A DNA stretch of 64,000 nucleotides, taken from NCBI RefSeq assembly GCF_001578105.1, contig NZ_CP014275.1:3286001-3350000 (forward strand), in the 5' to 3' direction. Position 1 is the stretch's first letter; the number at the start of each line of letters is the position of its first letter. Shown here one piece after another: positions 1-8,849 of the stretch. The notes below the pieces were generated by a model. That model was not told where the DNA came from. It worked only from the letters and a program-made list of their open reading frames with translations, and made no database searches. A program made the translations under genes and the position numbers. The stretch comes from Martelella sp. AD-3. GTDB taxonomy: Bacteria; Pseudomonadota; Alphaproteobacteria; Rhizobiales; Rhizobiaceae.

Positions 1-526
1 GTAACCCTCTTCTTTCGAAGCAATGACCCTGAAGTCAGGGTCGACAAAGGGCGCATCGACCCGCGCACGAACCCGGCCGGTGGAGACCCCGGGGACCGTT
101 TGCGGCGACCGCTCAAGATTGAACAAGCCTTGCGGCTTATCCGGCTTTGTCTGCCTTGGATTGGAGGGGTATCCCGACCGCACTTCCGGCAATGATGGTA
201 TGTGCCTCTTTAGTACCCCGGCCGTTGGAAAGCCGGGAGACACCAGAAAGGCCCGCACCGTCGTTGCTTCAAGATGTCCTCGCTTGACCGGTTGGCCGGA
301 GAAGCGACTGGAGGGGTTAATTCCAGGTACCTTACCGAGTTCCTCACCATTCGAGGGTTCGGCGGACACCCACAGGCACGCGCGACTTTGGGCAAGCGGA
401 GAGATATTAAAATCACTCTTGAAAATCAAGTGGGTGAACCCCAAAATCCTCTTATCCAAGATCGCATTCGTGCTATCTGTTTGACAAAGCTCAAACAAAT
501 TTCCCCGCCAGCCAACAGGAGCGGCC
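1..526. other. Left-edge region with no assigned gene
   Basis: I recognise no gene family here. A short inverted repeat, GACCCTGA-AG-TCAGGGTC, lies at 25-42. On the minus strand one frame stays open from about 420 to position 1 without an ATG; its third-codon positions are not GC-rich as in the real genes nearby, so it looks more like structured RNA or a gene edge than a normal coding sequence. The last 100 bases (about 420-526) are AT-richer and probably carry the promoter and leader of the LysR gene. Confidence 0.4.
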
Positions 527-1438
527 ATGGACACCCTGACGCGGATGCGCGCCTTTATCGATGTGGTCGAAGCCGAAGGCTTTTCGGCCGCCGCGCGCAA
601 GACCGGACGCTCGAAGGCGCTGCTTTCCAAATATGTGCGCGAACTCGAGGACGACCTCGGCGCCCTGCTCCTGAACCGCACAACGCGGCAGTTCTCGCTG
701 ACGGAGGCAGGCCATATCTATTTCCGCCGCGCCGCCGAGATCGTTCAGGAGGTCGACAATCTCTCCGACGCGGTGCGCGCCAACAACACGGATTTGCGCG
801 GCAGACTGCGGATCTCGGTTCCGCGCACCTTTGTCGATGCGCCGGCCGGCCAGTCCCTGATCGATTTTGCCAAGGCGCATAATGAGCTGACGCTGGAGAT
901 CGTCGCCGAGGACCGGTTCGTCGATCTCGTCGAGGAAGGTTACGACGTCGCGGTGCGGATCACCCGGCTCGAGGATTCCACCATGATCGCGCGCAAGCTC
1001 GCCGATTCGATCAACCGGGTCTGCGCCTCGCCCGCCTATCTGGCAAGTCTCGAAAAGCCGCTCGACAAGCCCGCCGACCTTGCCCACCACCCGGTGATCG
1101 TCGACACCAATCCGAAATCCTTCAACACGCTCCGTTTCGTCAATCCGCAGGACGGCACCGGTTTCAGCGTGCCGATCCACGGGCCGATCGAGGTCAACTC
1201 GCCGATGGTGACCATGCGCGGAGCGCTGTCGGGCCTCGGCATCGCGCTCCTGCCCGACTTCGTTGCCCGCCGGGCAATCGACAGCGGCGAACTCGTTTCG
1301 CTCTTCGACGAGTATCTGCCGCAGCATTCCGGCATTTATGCCGTGTTCCCGCACCGGCGCTATCTGCCGGTTAAGGTTCGCTCCTTCGTGGACTTCCTGT
1401 CGAAGTGGTTCCGGGAAAACGACTGTGAAAAGCATTGA
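527..1438 (+). CDS. LysR-family transcriptional regulator
   Basis: A 303-residue LysR-type regulator of normal family length. Residues 1-60 form the winged helix-turn-helix (MDTLTRMRAFIDVVE, then GFSAAARKTGRSKALLSKYV), followed by the linker helix and a periplasmic-binding-like effector domain from about residue 90 (GRLRISVPRTF). The start ATG follows AGGAGCGGCC, a good ribosome-binding site. It is co-directional with the DUF1007 and NicO genes 77 bases downstream, but LysR proteins usually control divergent genes, and what lies upstream is unidentified. The effector cannot be inferred. It resembles the CrgA/AphB-like group with short effector domains. Family call is sure; target is unknown. 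Confidence 0.9.
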   Translation: MDTLTRMRAFIDVVEAEGFSAAARKTGRSKALLSKYVRELEDDLGALLLNRTTRQFSLTEAGHIYFRRAAEIVQEVDNLSDAVRANNTDLRGRLRISVPRTFVDAPAGQSLIDFAKAHNELTLEIVAEDRFVDLVEEGYDVAVRITRLEDSTMIARKLADSINRVCASPAYLASLEKPLDKPADLAHHPVIVDTNPKSFNTLRFVNPQDGTGFSVPIHGPIEVNSPMVTMRGALSGLGIALLPDFVARRAIDSGELVSLFDEYLPQHSGIYAVFPHRRYLPVKVRSFVDFLSKWFRENDCEKH

Positions 1439-1514
1439 GCCGGCACGTTTCTGACTCAATTGTGATTCAGTAAGACAGAGATCGGCAGAATGCCGCCATC
1501 CAGGGGACCAGATC

Positions 1515-2156
1515 TTGAGATTGAAAGCCGCATTTTACGGCCTCCTTGTTACGATCGGAGCTGCAGGGCCTGCGCTCGCGCACCCGCATGTCTTCGTCGA
1601 CGCACGGCTCGAAGTGGTTGCCGATCAGGACGGCAACGTCGCGGCGCTGCAGAATGTCTGGCGGTTCGACGAGTTTTTTTCGTCCTCCGTCATTCTCGAC
1701 TATGACACCAACATGGACAATCGGCTGACCGGCGACGAGCTGACCGAGATCGGCGAAACCGTGCGGCAGTCGCTTGCAGAATACAACTACTATACGCAGA
1801 TCACCGATAACGGCGAGGACGTTAAGCTTGCCATGCCCGACGTTATCCATGCCGACATGACGGACGGACAGCTGTTGCTCTTCTTCGCCGCAAAGCCGGA
1901 AAAGCCGCTGCCGCTGTCAGGTCATCTGACCTTCGGCGTCTACGATCCGACGATGTACACCGCGATCGATTTTCGCAACGACACCGATCTGGTGACCGAG
2001 GGCGCGGCCTTCGACAAGTGCAAGAAGAACGTTCTGAGACCCGACGCCGACCAGATCCTCTCGGAGAACGCCGACAGTCTCACCGCCGCCTTCTTCAACG
2101 ACCCGACCGATATGAGCAAACTGTTCGCCACCAAGCTGGATATCACATGCGACTAG
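1515..2156 (+). CDS. DUF1007-family periplasmic protein
   Basis: A 213-residue exported protein. The N-terminus is a signal peptide (MRLKAAFYGLLVTIGAAGPALA) and the mature protein begins HPHVFVDARLEVV, the hallmark of the DUF1007 family. An acidic stretch, DTNMDNRLTGDELTEIGE at about residues 70-87, looks like an EF-hand-type metal loop. The family is known to occur next to nickel/cobalt exporters of the NicO type, and here the next gene overlaps its 3' end by ten bases. I infer a periplasmic accessory to metal transport, perhaps binding metal through the N-terminal His-x-His. No experimental role is known to me. Confidence 0.85.
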   Translation: MRLKAAFYGLLVTIGAAGPALAHPHVFVDARLEVVADQDGNVAALQNVWRFDEFFSSSVILDYDTNMDNRLTGDELTEIGETVRQSLAEYNYYTQITDNGEDVKLAMPDVIHADMTDGQLLLFFAAKPEKPLPLSGHLTFGVYDPTMYTAIDFRNDTDLVTEGAAFDKCKKNVLRPDADQILSENADSLTAAFFNDPTDMSKLFATKLDITCD

Positions 2157-3199
2157 CCCGTCCCTTTTTCGCCGTTGTCCTGATGGTCCTCGCCTTTGTC
2201 GCCGGCGCGAAATTCGCCGCCGCCCAGTCGCCGCTCGGTATCGGCGCGTCGGAGCCGTCCTTCTCCTCCTCCTTCGGTCCCTTCCAGGGCGTTCTGATCA
2301 CCATCAATCACTACCAGCAGCAGTTCTATCGAGCGCTCACCGGCGCGCTGAAGGCCATGCACGATGATCCGGTCAAGGTGCTCGGTCTGGTCGGGCTTTC
2401 CTTTGCCTATGGCATTTTCCATGCCGCGGGCCCCGGCCATGGCAAGGCGGTGATCTCCTCCTACATGATCGCCAACGAAACGGAACTGAAGCGCGGCATC
2501 CTCATTTCGCTGCTTTCGTCGCTGGCCCAGGGAATCATGGCCGTGCTTCTGGTCGGCACCGCCTATCTGCTGTTGCGCGGCACCGCCGTTTCCATGGGCG
2601 ACGCCACGCTGTTCATGGAACGGGCGAGCTTCCTGCTGGTCGCCGGCTTCGGCGCTTGGCTCGTCTTCGCCAAGTCGCGGCCGCTGTTTTCCGGCCACGG
2701 CCCGCAGACGGTGGCCCTTGCCGGCGCAGGCGCCGACCATCACGGGCAAGACCACGACGAACACCATCATCACGACCACCGTCACGCCGCGCATGATCAC
2801 CACGACCACGTACACGGCCCCGACTGCGGCTGCGGCCATGCCCACATGCCCGAGCCGTCAACGCTCGGGGCCAAGGATTTTGACTGGAAGGGCGCCGGGG
2901 CTGCTATCCTCGCCATCGGCATGCGTCCCTGCTCCGGCGCGCTGATCGTGCTCACCTTCGCGCTGCTGAACGGCCTGATCCTCGGCGGCATCGCCTCGGT
3001 CTTCGCCATGGCGATCGGCACGGCGATCACGGTCTCGGCGCTCGCCATCATCGCCGTCTCCGCGAAAGGGCTCGCCATACGGCTGGCCGGCCCCGGCTCC
3101 GGCCGCGCCACGGCCATAGGCCGCGCAATCGAGATCGGCGGCGCGCTGCTGGTGATGCTGATGGGGCTGACCCTTTTTGCCGCTTCGATGGCCGGCTGA
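2147..3199 (+). CDS. NicO/RcnA-type nickel-cobalt transporter
   Basis: A 350-residue membrane protein of the NicO family, which moves Ni2+ or Co2+ across the inner membrane. Diagnostic features are the helix motif HAAGPGHGKAVISSY at about residues 90-105, and a long cytosolic or periplasmic His-rich loop at about 195-235 (runs such as DEHHHHDHRH and HVHGPDCGCGHAH). A second conserved helix carries GMRPCSGALIVLTFALLNG. The N-terminus looks like a signal anchor (MRLARPFFAVVLMVLAFVAG). The ATG at 2147 overlaps the DUF1007 stop by ten bases, indicating translational coupling. The direction (efflux as RcnA or uptake) cannot be decided from sequence. Confidence 0.88.
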   Translation: MRLARPFFAVVLMVLAFVAGAKFAAAQSPLGIGASEPSFSSSFGPFQGVLITINHYQQQFYRALTGALKAMHDDPVKVLGLVGLSFAYGIFHAAGPGHGKAVISSYMIANETELKRGILISLLSSLAQGIMAVLLVGTAYLLLRGTAVSMGDATLFMERASFLLVAGFGAWLVFAKSRPLFSGHGPQTVALAGAGADHHGQDHDEHHHHDHRHAAHDHHDHVHGPDCGCGHAHMPEPSTLGAKDFDWKGAGAAILAIGMRPCSGALIVLTFALLNGLILGGIASVFAMAIGTAITVSALAIIAVSAKGLAIRLAGPGSGRATAIGRAIEIGGALLVMLMGLTLFAASMAG

Positions 3200-3204
3200 G
3201 CCTT

Positions 3205-4116
3205 TCAGGCGTCGGCTGCGTATCCCACCAGCGCCGCCCCTTCACGACCGTAGAGAAAGCCGTTGGAAAGCGGGACATTCGGATAGATGGCGTTAAGCCG
3301 CGCTTTTGCTTCCCTGGCATCGATCCGGCCGTCGAGCGCGGCGCGATACACCTCGGCGACCGCCGCCATATCGCAGTCCTGGGGCGAAAGCCGGAAACGC
3401 CGGATACCCGCCCGCCGCAACTCGTCCAGCTCACCGATCAGCGACTGGCAGGTGTGCGACATGGTCTGGACCCCGTTGAGGCTCAGGAAGGGCTGGCGAT
3501 CGAGCGTGCGCACATCAAGTCCGTCAGGCTCTTCGCCGCAGACGAAACTGCAATTGTCCTTGATCTTGCCCTTGGAGCGCGCATGGGCGCATCGGGCGGA
3601 GATCGCCAGCGGCACGCGGCCGAAGGCGAAGACCTCGAGTTCGATCCCCGGATCGTCACCGGCGATGGCCGCAATCGAGCTCATCGGCAATTCGGGCGGC
3701 AGGCAGAGCGCGGTCGCGCCCCGCGTCTTCAACAGCCGCGCCGTGGCGCCATTATAGACATTGACCAGCGGGCCGACCGTATGTGGCCTGCTGTCGAGAT
3801 ACATGAAGGCGGAGAGATCATTCACCTCGATCAGCCGCTCGCTTTCGGCGGCAATGGCGCGCAGTTTCCTGGTCTCGCGCGTCAGCGTCACAAGCGCGTA
3901 GGTGGAAATGACGACCTCCTTGCCCGCAGCCTCCAGCCGATCGATCACCTCATCCATATGGGGGTCGATGAAATGCTGACGCTTGGAGCAGACCGTCTCG
4001 CCGACTATGACGCGGGAGACCGGCGCTTCGTCGGCAATGCGGAAATAGAAGTCGCGCCATTTGGGACCGTCCCAGAGATAATAGACAGGGCCGAGCGTGA
4101 GTTGCGTGTTGGTCAT
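3205..4116 (-). CDS. ubiV: Ubiquinone biosynthesis protein UbiV (U32 family)
   Basis: A 303-residue U32-peptidase-like protein matching UbiV, which with UbiU forms a 4Fe-4S heterodimer that hydroxylates the ubiquinone ring without oxygen. The four cluster cysteines are visible: Cys43 in GETVCSKRQHF, then Cys176, Cys189 and Cys193 (C-x12-C-x3-C in the segment ARCAHARSKGKIKDNCSFVC). The N-terminus TLGPVYYLWDGPKWRDFY is typical of UbiV. It lies twelve bases after ubiU in the order ubiT-ubiU-ubiV, as in many proteobacteria able to respire without oxygen. The 3' end converges with the NicO gene, five bases apart. Confidence 0.95.
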   Translation of the reverse strand: MTNTQLTLGPVYYLWDGPKWRDFYFRIADEAPVSRVIVGETVCSKRQHFIDPHMDEVIDRLEAAGKEVVISTYALVTLTRETRKLRAIAAESERLIEVNDLSAFMYLDSRPHTVGPLVNVYNGATARLLKTRGATALCLPPELPMSSIAAIAGDDPGIELEVFAFGRVPLAISARCAHARSKGKIKDNCSFVCGEEPDGLDVRTLDRQPFLSLNGVQTMSHTCQSLIGELDELRRAGIRRFRLSPQDCDMAAVAEVYRAALDGRIDAREAKARLNAIYPNVPLSNGFLYGREGAALVGYAADA

Positions 4117-4128
4117 GCGATCTCCTCC

Positions 4129-5106
4129 TTATCGCCATTTCTTCTCATAGGCGCCCGATGTCGTCTTCTGCCCTTCCGACAGGCCGCGCAGCCCCGAAAG
4201 AAGCGCGGCCCTTCGTTCCGGACCGGCATCAAGAGCGGCCTTGAGCGTTGAAACGACTTCGGCCACATAGGCCTTGCCGCGCTGGCGCCCTTCGATCTTG
4301 AGCGCCGAGACCCCTGCCGCGCGCAGCGCATCGATCTCGCTCATGACATCGAGCGAGACCGGATCCTCGAACGCATAGCCACAGGCCTCGCCGATATCGA
4401 ACCGGCCCTTGCAGAGCGTCGGGTAGCCGGCGGGCTCGCCCTGGCCGAAACGGTTGATCGTGTAGCCGCCGAGCTCGGAGACCATCTCGTTGCCTTCCCG
4501 GCGATAGCGCACGTGGCTTGCGGGCGAGCAGACGCCATGCATGTTCGGCGACTTGCCGGTGGCATAGGAGGAGAGCGAGCACCGCCCCTCGGCCATGACG
4601 CAGAGCCCGCCGAAAACGAAGACCTCGATCTCGCAGTTGACGGCCCTCGAAATCCCGGCGATGTCGTCAATCGTCAGCGTGCGGGGCAGCACCACCCGCT
4701 TGGCACCGAAGGCCTGGACCAGAAAGCTGATCGCGTCCGCATTGGAGGCCGAGGCCTGCACCGAGACATGAAGGCGCTGCTCGGGCAGGTTTTCCGCCAC
4801 ATAGGCCATCAGCCCCATATCCGCCAGGATCAGGGCGTCGGCGCCGAGCCTTGAGGCATCCCGCGCGCCCTCGTACCAGATCTCTTCCGCCCCGGCGCGC
4901 ATGAAGGTGTTGAGCGCGACCAGAACCTTCGTGCCGTGACGATGGGCATGGGCGATCGCCTCGCCCAGTTCCTCGCGCGAGAAATTGAGGCCCGGAAAGT
5001 TGCGGGCATTGGTCTCGTCGCGGAAACCGCAATAGACGGCGTCCGCGCCGGCATCGACGGCGGCGCGAAAGGCGGAGGGGGTCCCCGCGGGGCAGATCAG
5101 CTCCAT
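4129..5106 (-). CDS. ubiU: Ubiquinone biosynthesis protein UbiU (U32 family)
   Basis: A 325-residue U32 protein, the partner of UbiV in O2-independent ring hydroxylation of ubiquinone. It starts MELICPAGTPSAFRAAVDAG, the standard UbiU opening; a longer frame exists upstream but would run inside ubiT. Cluster cysteines fall at 169, 176, 193 and 232, the same positions I recall for the E. coli protein (FGGLCVMAEGRCSLSS, HGVCSPASHVR, YPTLCKGRFD). The ATG overlaps the ubiT stop by about ten bases, so the three genes form a tight operon. Prephenate, the known oxygen donor, is not encoded nearby. Confidence 0.95.
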   Translation of the reverse strand: MELICPAGTPSAFRAAVDAGADAVYCGFRDETNARNFPGLNFSREELGEAIAHAHRHGTKVLVALNTFMRAGAEEIWYEGARDASRLGADALILADMGLMAYVAENLPEQRLHVSVQASASNADAISFLVQAFGAKRVVLPRTLTIDDIAGISRAVNCEIEVFVFGGLCVMAEGRCSLSSYATGKSPNMHGVCSPASHVRYRREGNEMVSELGGYTINRFGQGEPAGYPTLCKGRFDIGEACGYAFEDPVSLDVMSEIDALRAAGVSALKIEGRQRGKAYVAEVVSTLKAALDAGPERRAALLSGLRGLSEGQKTTSGAYEKKWR

Positions 5107-5603
5107 GAACGCGGCTCCTCGAACAGAACCTTGCCGCGGATACGCGCCGCCGTACGGGCAACGACCGGGGCGAAGGGACCGGCAAGCGTCGAAAGATCGG
5201 TCGGCAGGTCGATGTCGCAATCATCAAGCGCGTTTCTCAGCGCCAGCATGGCTTCCATGTCGCCCGAGATCGCCAGGTCGCGCGAGAAGAACAGCGCATC
5301 GCCGTCCAGCCGGCCTTCCATCAGCGCCAGCAACATGAAGAACGGCCCTTCGACGGACGCATCTGCCCCGTCTTCGGCATCGCCGCGCAACACGGTCACC
5401 TCTTCATCCGCGGGCGCGACGACGAAGACGAAAGGCAGGTCGATCGGCCGGAAGGCGTAGCGCTTGGACTTGTGCTCGCCCAGACGCTCGAACAGGCCGG
5501 GATGGCGGCGGACCAGCCGCTGCAGCAGCATGTTGGCGGTGCGCTCGGCGATCGGAACCGGCACAAGATCGAACGGGATTGCGAGTGCTGGCGGGAATCT
5601 CAT
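5097..5603 (-). CDS. ubiT: UbiT-like SCP2-domain lipid carrier
   Basis: A 168-residue SCP2 sterol-binding-domain protein matching UbiT, the lipid carrier that presents ubiquinone intermediates to the anaerobic hydroxylases. The N-terminal segment RTANMLLQRLVRRHPGLFERL leads into the SCP2 fold (RPIDLPFVFVVAPADEEVTVL, then GRLDGDALFFSRDLAISGDMEAML). It is the first gene of the ubiT-ubiU-ubiV operon and its 3' end overlaps ubiU. It is divergent from a UbiD-family gene across a 109-base spacer that carries an FNR-like site, consistent with induction at low oxygen. Confidence 0.9.
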   Translation of the reverse strand: MRFPPALAIPFDLVPVPIAERTANMLLQRLVRRHPGLFERLGEHKSKRYAFRPIDLPFVFVVAPADEEVTVLRGDAEDGADASVEGPFFMLLALMEGRLDGDALFFSRDLAISGDMEAMLALRNALDDCDIDLPTDLSTLAGPFAPVVARTAARIRGKVLFEEPRSWS

Positions 5604-5664
5604 CAGTTCTGCCTTTTGTTAAGCCGCGATGGCTGCAAACTATCGGCAGCGGGGCCGCTTCGAT

Positions 5665-5678
5665 TTGAGCTAGCGCAA
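5665..5678. promoter_or_regulatory. Possible FNR/FnrL-type anaerobox
   Basis: TTGAG-CTAG-CGCAA sits midway between the divergent ubiT and ubiD-family genes. It resembles the FNR consensus TTGAT-N4-ATCAA, with four of five matches in the left half and three of five in the right. The position and the anaerobic role of ubiUVT make it plausible, but the match is weak. A small hairpin, GCCGC-TTTT-GCGGC, follows at about 5683-5696. Confidence 0.4.
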
Positions 5679-5712
5679 AGACCGCCGCTTTTGCGGCAGT
5701 CAATGAAAACAC

Positions 5713-7206
5713 ATGAAAAAAGACGTACCGCCGCACCGTTATGACGGGCTCCAGGACTTCCTCGAAACGCTTGAACGCCGTGGCCGGCTGAAGCGGATTG
5801 CAAGGCCGGTCGCGCTGAAACACGAAATCACGGAGATCCACGGGCGGGTGCTCGCGAAGGGCGGCCCGGCGCTGATGTTTGAGAAACCCGTGGATGACGC
5901 GGGCCGGATCAGCTCGATACCACTCGTCACCAACCTTTTCGGCACGCGCGAGCGCATCGAGTGGGGGTTCGGTCTGGCCGAAGGCGGGATCGGGGAACTG
6001 GCGACGCTCCTCAGCGAACTGAAATCACCTCATCCGCCGGCAAGCCTGATGGACGCGGTGGGCAGCCTGCCGCTGTTGCGTTCGGCGCTCTCTCTCGGCG
6101 TGAAGGAAGAAAGCCGTCCGCCCTGCCAGGAGATCGTCTGGCGCGGCGCGGATATCGATCTTGGCCGCCTGCCGGTGCAATGGTGCTGGCCCGGCGAACC
6201 GGCGCCGCTCGTCACATGGCCGCTGGTGATCACCCGCGAATGCGCGGGCGCCGGCCCCGCCAATGTCGGCGTCTACCGCATGCAGGTGCTCGGCCGGAAT
6301 CGGCTGATCATGCGCTGGCTCGAACAGCGCGGCGGCGCAAAGCATTTCCGCTCATGGCAAAAGGCCGGCAAGGACATGCCGGTGGCCATCGCGATCGGCG
6401 CCGATCCGGCAACCATCCTGTCCGCCGTCATGCCGCTGCCGGAGGATATGAGCGAACTTGATTTTGCCGGCGTCCTCAGAGGCCGGAAGACGCGCATCGC
6501 CCCTGCCCTCACCCAGCCGCTTGCCGTTCCGGCCAATGCGGAAATCGTGCTGGAAGGCACGGTTTCGGTGGCTGAGGAGGCCGATGAAGGTCCCTACGGC
6601 GACCACACCGGCTATTTCAATGCGGTCGAGCGGTTTCCCGTCGTCACGCTTTCGGCCATCACCATGCGTAAAAAACCGGTCTACCTGTCGACCTATACCG
6701 GACGCCCGCCGGACGAACCCTCCGTGCTGGGCGAAGCGATGACGGAGCTCTTCATCCCGCTGGTCAAGCAGCAGTTTCCCGAGATCACCGACATCTATCT
6801 GCCGCCGGAGGCCTGCTCCTACCGCGCCATCGTCGCCTCGATCGACAAGCGCTATCCCGGACAGGCCCGGCGGGTGATGATGGGGCTCTGGTCGATGCTC
6901 TCGCAATTCAACATGACCAAGCTGATCATCATCGTCGACCCCGACATCAACGTCAGACGCTGGGATGATGTGATGTGGGCGCTTGCGACACGGTTCGACG
7001 CCTCGCGCGACACGCTCATTCTGGAGAGCACGCCGGTGGACTATCTCGACTTCGCCTCGCCCAAACCGGGGCTCGGCGGCAAGCTCGGCCTTGATGCAAC
7101 GAACAAGATCGGTCCGGAAACGAGCCGCGAATGGGGCGCGGTGTTGACGATGTCGGAGCCGGTGAAGGACAGCGTCGACCGGATGTGGCAGGAGCTGGGG
7201 CTTTGA
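5713..7206 (+). CDS. ubiD: UbiD-family prenylated-FMN decarboxylase
   Basis: A 497-residue UbiD-family protein, about the length of E. coli UbiD. These enzymes use prenylated FMN and Mn2+ to decarboxylate aromatic or unsaturated acids; UbiD itself removes the carboxylate of octaprenyl-4-hydroxybenzoate. Conserved stretches include FGTRERIEWGFGL, the core TYTGRPPDEPSVLGEAM, and FPEITDIYLPPEACSYR with KRYPGQARRVMMGLWS. It is divergent from ubiTUV, which supports a role in ubiquinone synthesis. The partner prenyltransferase UbiX is not in the window, so an alternative substrate cannot be excluded. Confidence 0.88.
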   Translation: MKKDVPPHRYDGLQDFLETLERRGRLKRIARPVALKHEITEIHGRVLAKGGPALMFEKPVDDAGRISSIPLVTNLFGTRERIEWGFGLAEGGIGELATLLSELKSPHPPASLMDAVGSLPLLRSALSLGVKEESRPPCQEIVWRGADIDLGRLPVQWCWPGEPAPLVTWPLVITRECAGAGPANVGVYRMQVLGRNRLIMRWLEQRGGAKHFRSWQKAGKDMPVAIAIGADPATILSAVMPLPEDMSELDFAGVLRGRKTRIAPALTQPLAVPANAEIVLEGTVSVAEEADEGPYGDHTGYFNAVERFPVVTLSAITMRKKPVYLSTYTGRPPDEPSVLGEAMTELFIPLVKQQFPEITDIYLPPEACSYRAIVASIDKRYPGQARRVMMGLWSMLSQFNMTKLIIIVDPDINVRRWDDVMWALATRFDASRDTLILESTPVDYLDFASPKPGLGGKLGLDATNKIGPETSREWGAVLTMSEPVKDSVDRMWQELGL

Positions 7207-7224
7207 GCGGAGCCCGGGGGCCGG

Positions 7225-7977
7225 TCAGATGCCGGCGCCCTGGTTTTCGTAGTTCGCCATCCCCTCGAGGAATTCAGCCACAAAGGGACTTGCCGGCGAG
7301 CGGACGAGCTCTTCGGCCGTGCCGAACTGCTCGATCCGGCCTTCCGACATGACGGCGATGCGATCGGCGATCTCGAAGGCCTCCTCCTGATCGTGCGTCA
7401 CCAGAATGGCGGAAATGCCGACGCGGCGCTGCAGGTCGCGAAGCGCCGTGCGCAAGCCTTTGCGGATCTTGGTGTCGAGCGCGGAAAACGGCTCGTCCAG
7501 CAAAAGCATGCGCGGCTCGATGGCCAGCGCGCGCGCCAGCGCCACGCGCTGGCGCTGACCGCCGGAAAGCTGCGAAGGGTAGCGGTCCGCCAGATGGCCG
7601 ATCTCCGCCATGTCGAGCAGCGTTTTCACCCGTTCGCCGATCTCGGAGCGCGATGGGCGACGCCCGCGCGGACGCATCCTCAGCCCGAAGGCGGTGTTGT
7701 CGGCAACGCTCATATGCTCGAACAGCGCATAGCTCTGGAACACCATGCCGAAGCGGCGCAGCCGCGCCTCCAGCCCGGTAATGTCCTCGCCCTCCATCAC
7801 CAGCCTGCCGCTGTCGGCAAACTGCAAGCCGGCGATGATCCGCAGAAGCGTGGTCTTGCCCGAACCCGAAGGCCCCAGAAGCGCGACGAATTCGCCGGGG
7901 GCAACATCCAGATTGACGGCATCCAGTACACGGTTGCTGCCATAGGATTTCGATATGTTTTCGATTTCAAGACCCAT
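7225..7977 (-). CDS. cysA: Sulfate ABC transporter ATP-binding protein CysA (short form)
   Basis: A 250-residue ABC ATPase closing the sulfate/thiosulfate importer operon. Walker A is GPSGSGKTT (about residues 34-42), the signature [15 protein letters not shown] and Walker B MLLLDEPFSALD are intact, and the switch histidine is in ILVTHDQEEAFEIADRI. Typical CysA is about 340-360 residues with a C-terminal regulatory TOBE region; this one ends at EFLEGMANYENQGAGI, so that domain is absent. It follows cysW by 20 bases. Shorter CysA proteins occur in several Rhizobiales, so this need not be a truncation. Confidence 0.9.
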   Translation of the reverse strand: MGLEIENISKSYGSNRVLDAVNLDVAPGEFVALLGPSGSGKTTLLRIIAGLQFADSGRLVMEGEDITGLEARLRRFGMVFQSYALFEHMSVADNTAFGLRMRPRGRRPSRSEIGERVKTLLDMAEIGHLADRYPSQLSGGQRQRVALARALAIEPRMLLLDEPFSALDTKIRKGLRTALRDLQRRVGISAILVTHDQEEAFEIADRIAVMSEGRIEQFGTAEELVRSPASPFVAEFLEGMANYENQGAGI

Positions 7978-7997
7978 GATCGGTCTCCCGGTTGAAC

Positions 7998-8846
7998 TCA
8001 GTGCCCATGTGGATGCCGCGCCTCGATCACCGATCGCAGGATCAGGGTGAGAACGGCGATCACGGCAAGGATGGTGGCGGCGGCGAAGGCGCCAGTCACG
8101 TTGTAATCATCATAGAGAAGCTGGACCTGCAGCGGCAGCGTCATGGTTTCTCCGCGAATATTGCCGGAAACGACGCTGACCGCGCCGAATTCGCCGATGA
8201 CGCGGGCATTCGCCAGGATCGCGCCATAAAGCAGCGCCCAGCGGATATTCGGCAGCGTCACGTAAAAGAAAGTCTGCCAGCCATTGGCGCCAAGCGTGAG
8301 CGCCGCCTCTTCCTGATCGCGACCGGTGATTTCCATCAAGGGTATCAGCTCCCGGGCGACAAAGGGGCAGGTTACGAACAGCGAGACCAGCACGATGCCC
8401 GTCAGGTTGAACATCAGTTGCACGTTCCACTGGTCGAGGAACCCGCCGACAAGGCCGGTCGAGCCATAGACGAGCAGATAGCAAAGACCGGCCACGATCG
8501 GCGAGATCGAAAACGGCAACTCGATAATGGTGACGAGCGCGCGGCGCCCCGGAAAGCGGAACCGCGTGATCGCCCATGCGGCCGAGATGCCGAAGACGAT
8601 GTTGACCGGCAGGGCGATCAGCGCGGTGATCACCGTCAGCCTGATCGCATGCAGCGTTTCCGGCTCGTTGATGCTGGCCACATAGGCGCCGATCCCTTCG
8701 GAAAAGGCGCGGACGAAGATTGCAAGGCTCGGCAGGCCCATGACCAGAGCGGCAAAGGCAACGGCGATGATGACGAGCATGAAACGCCGCGCCCGGCGGC
8801 GGCGCATCAGGGCGCGAACCTGCGGATGCATGGTGTCTGTCGCCAT
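7998..8846 (-). CDS. cysW: Sulfate ABC transporter permease CysW
   Basis: A 282-residue inner-membrane permease with the usual hydrophobic helices. It is one of the two permease subunits of the sulfate importer. The EAA loop that contacts the ATPase is visible as GRDQEEAALTLGANGWQTFFYVTLPNIRWALLYGAILANARVIGEFGA, typical of CysW, and the following segment VSGNIRGETMTLPLQVQLLYDDYN is characteristic. It lies three bases after cysT and 20 before cysA, so all are one transcript. Confidence 0.92.
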   Translation of the reverse strand: MATDTMHPQVRALMRRRRARRFMLVIIAVAFAALVMGLPSLAIFVRAFSEGIGAYVASINEPETLHAIRLTVITALIALPVNIVFGISAAWAITRFRFPGRRALVTIIELPFSISPIVAGLCYLLVYGSTGLVGGFLDQWNVQLMFNLTGIVLVSLFVTCPFVARELIPLMEITGRDQEEAALTLGANGWQTFFYVTLPNIRWALLYGAILANARVIGEFGAVSVVSGNIRGETMTLPLQVQLLYDDYNVTGAFAAATILAVIAVLTLILRSVIEARHPHGH

Positions 8847-8849
8847 TGA

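Noticed and set aside
23..882. Plus-strand frames 23-484 and 274-882
   Set aside because: The second runs through the LysR gene in another frame and neither has recognisable domains or coding-type codon use.
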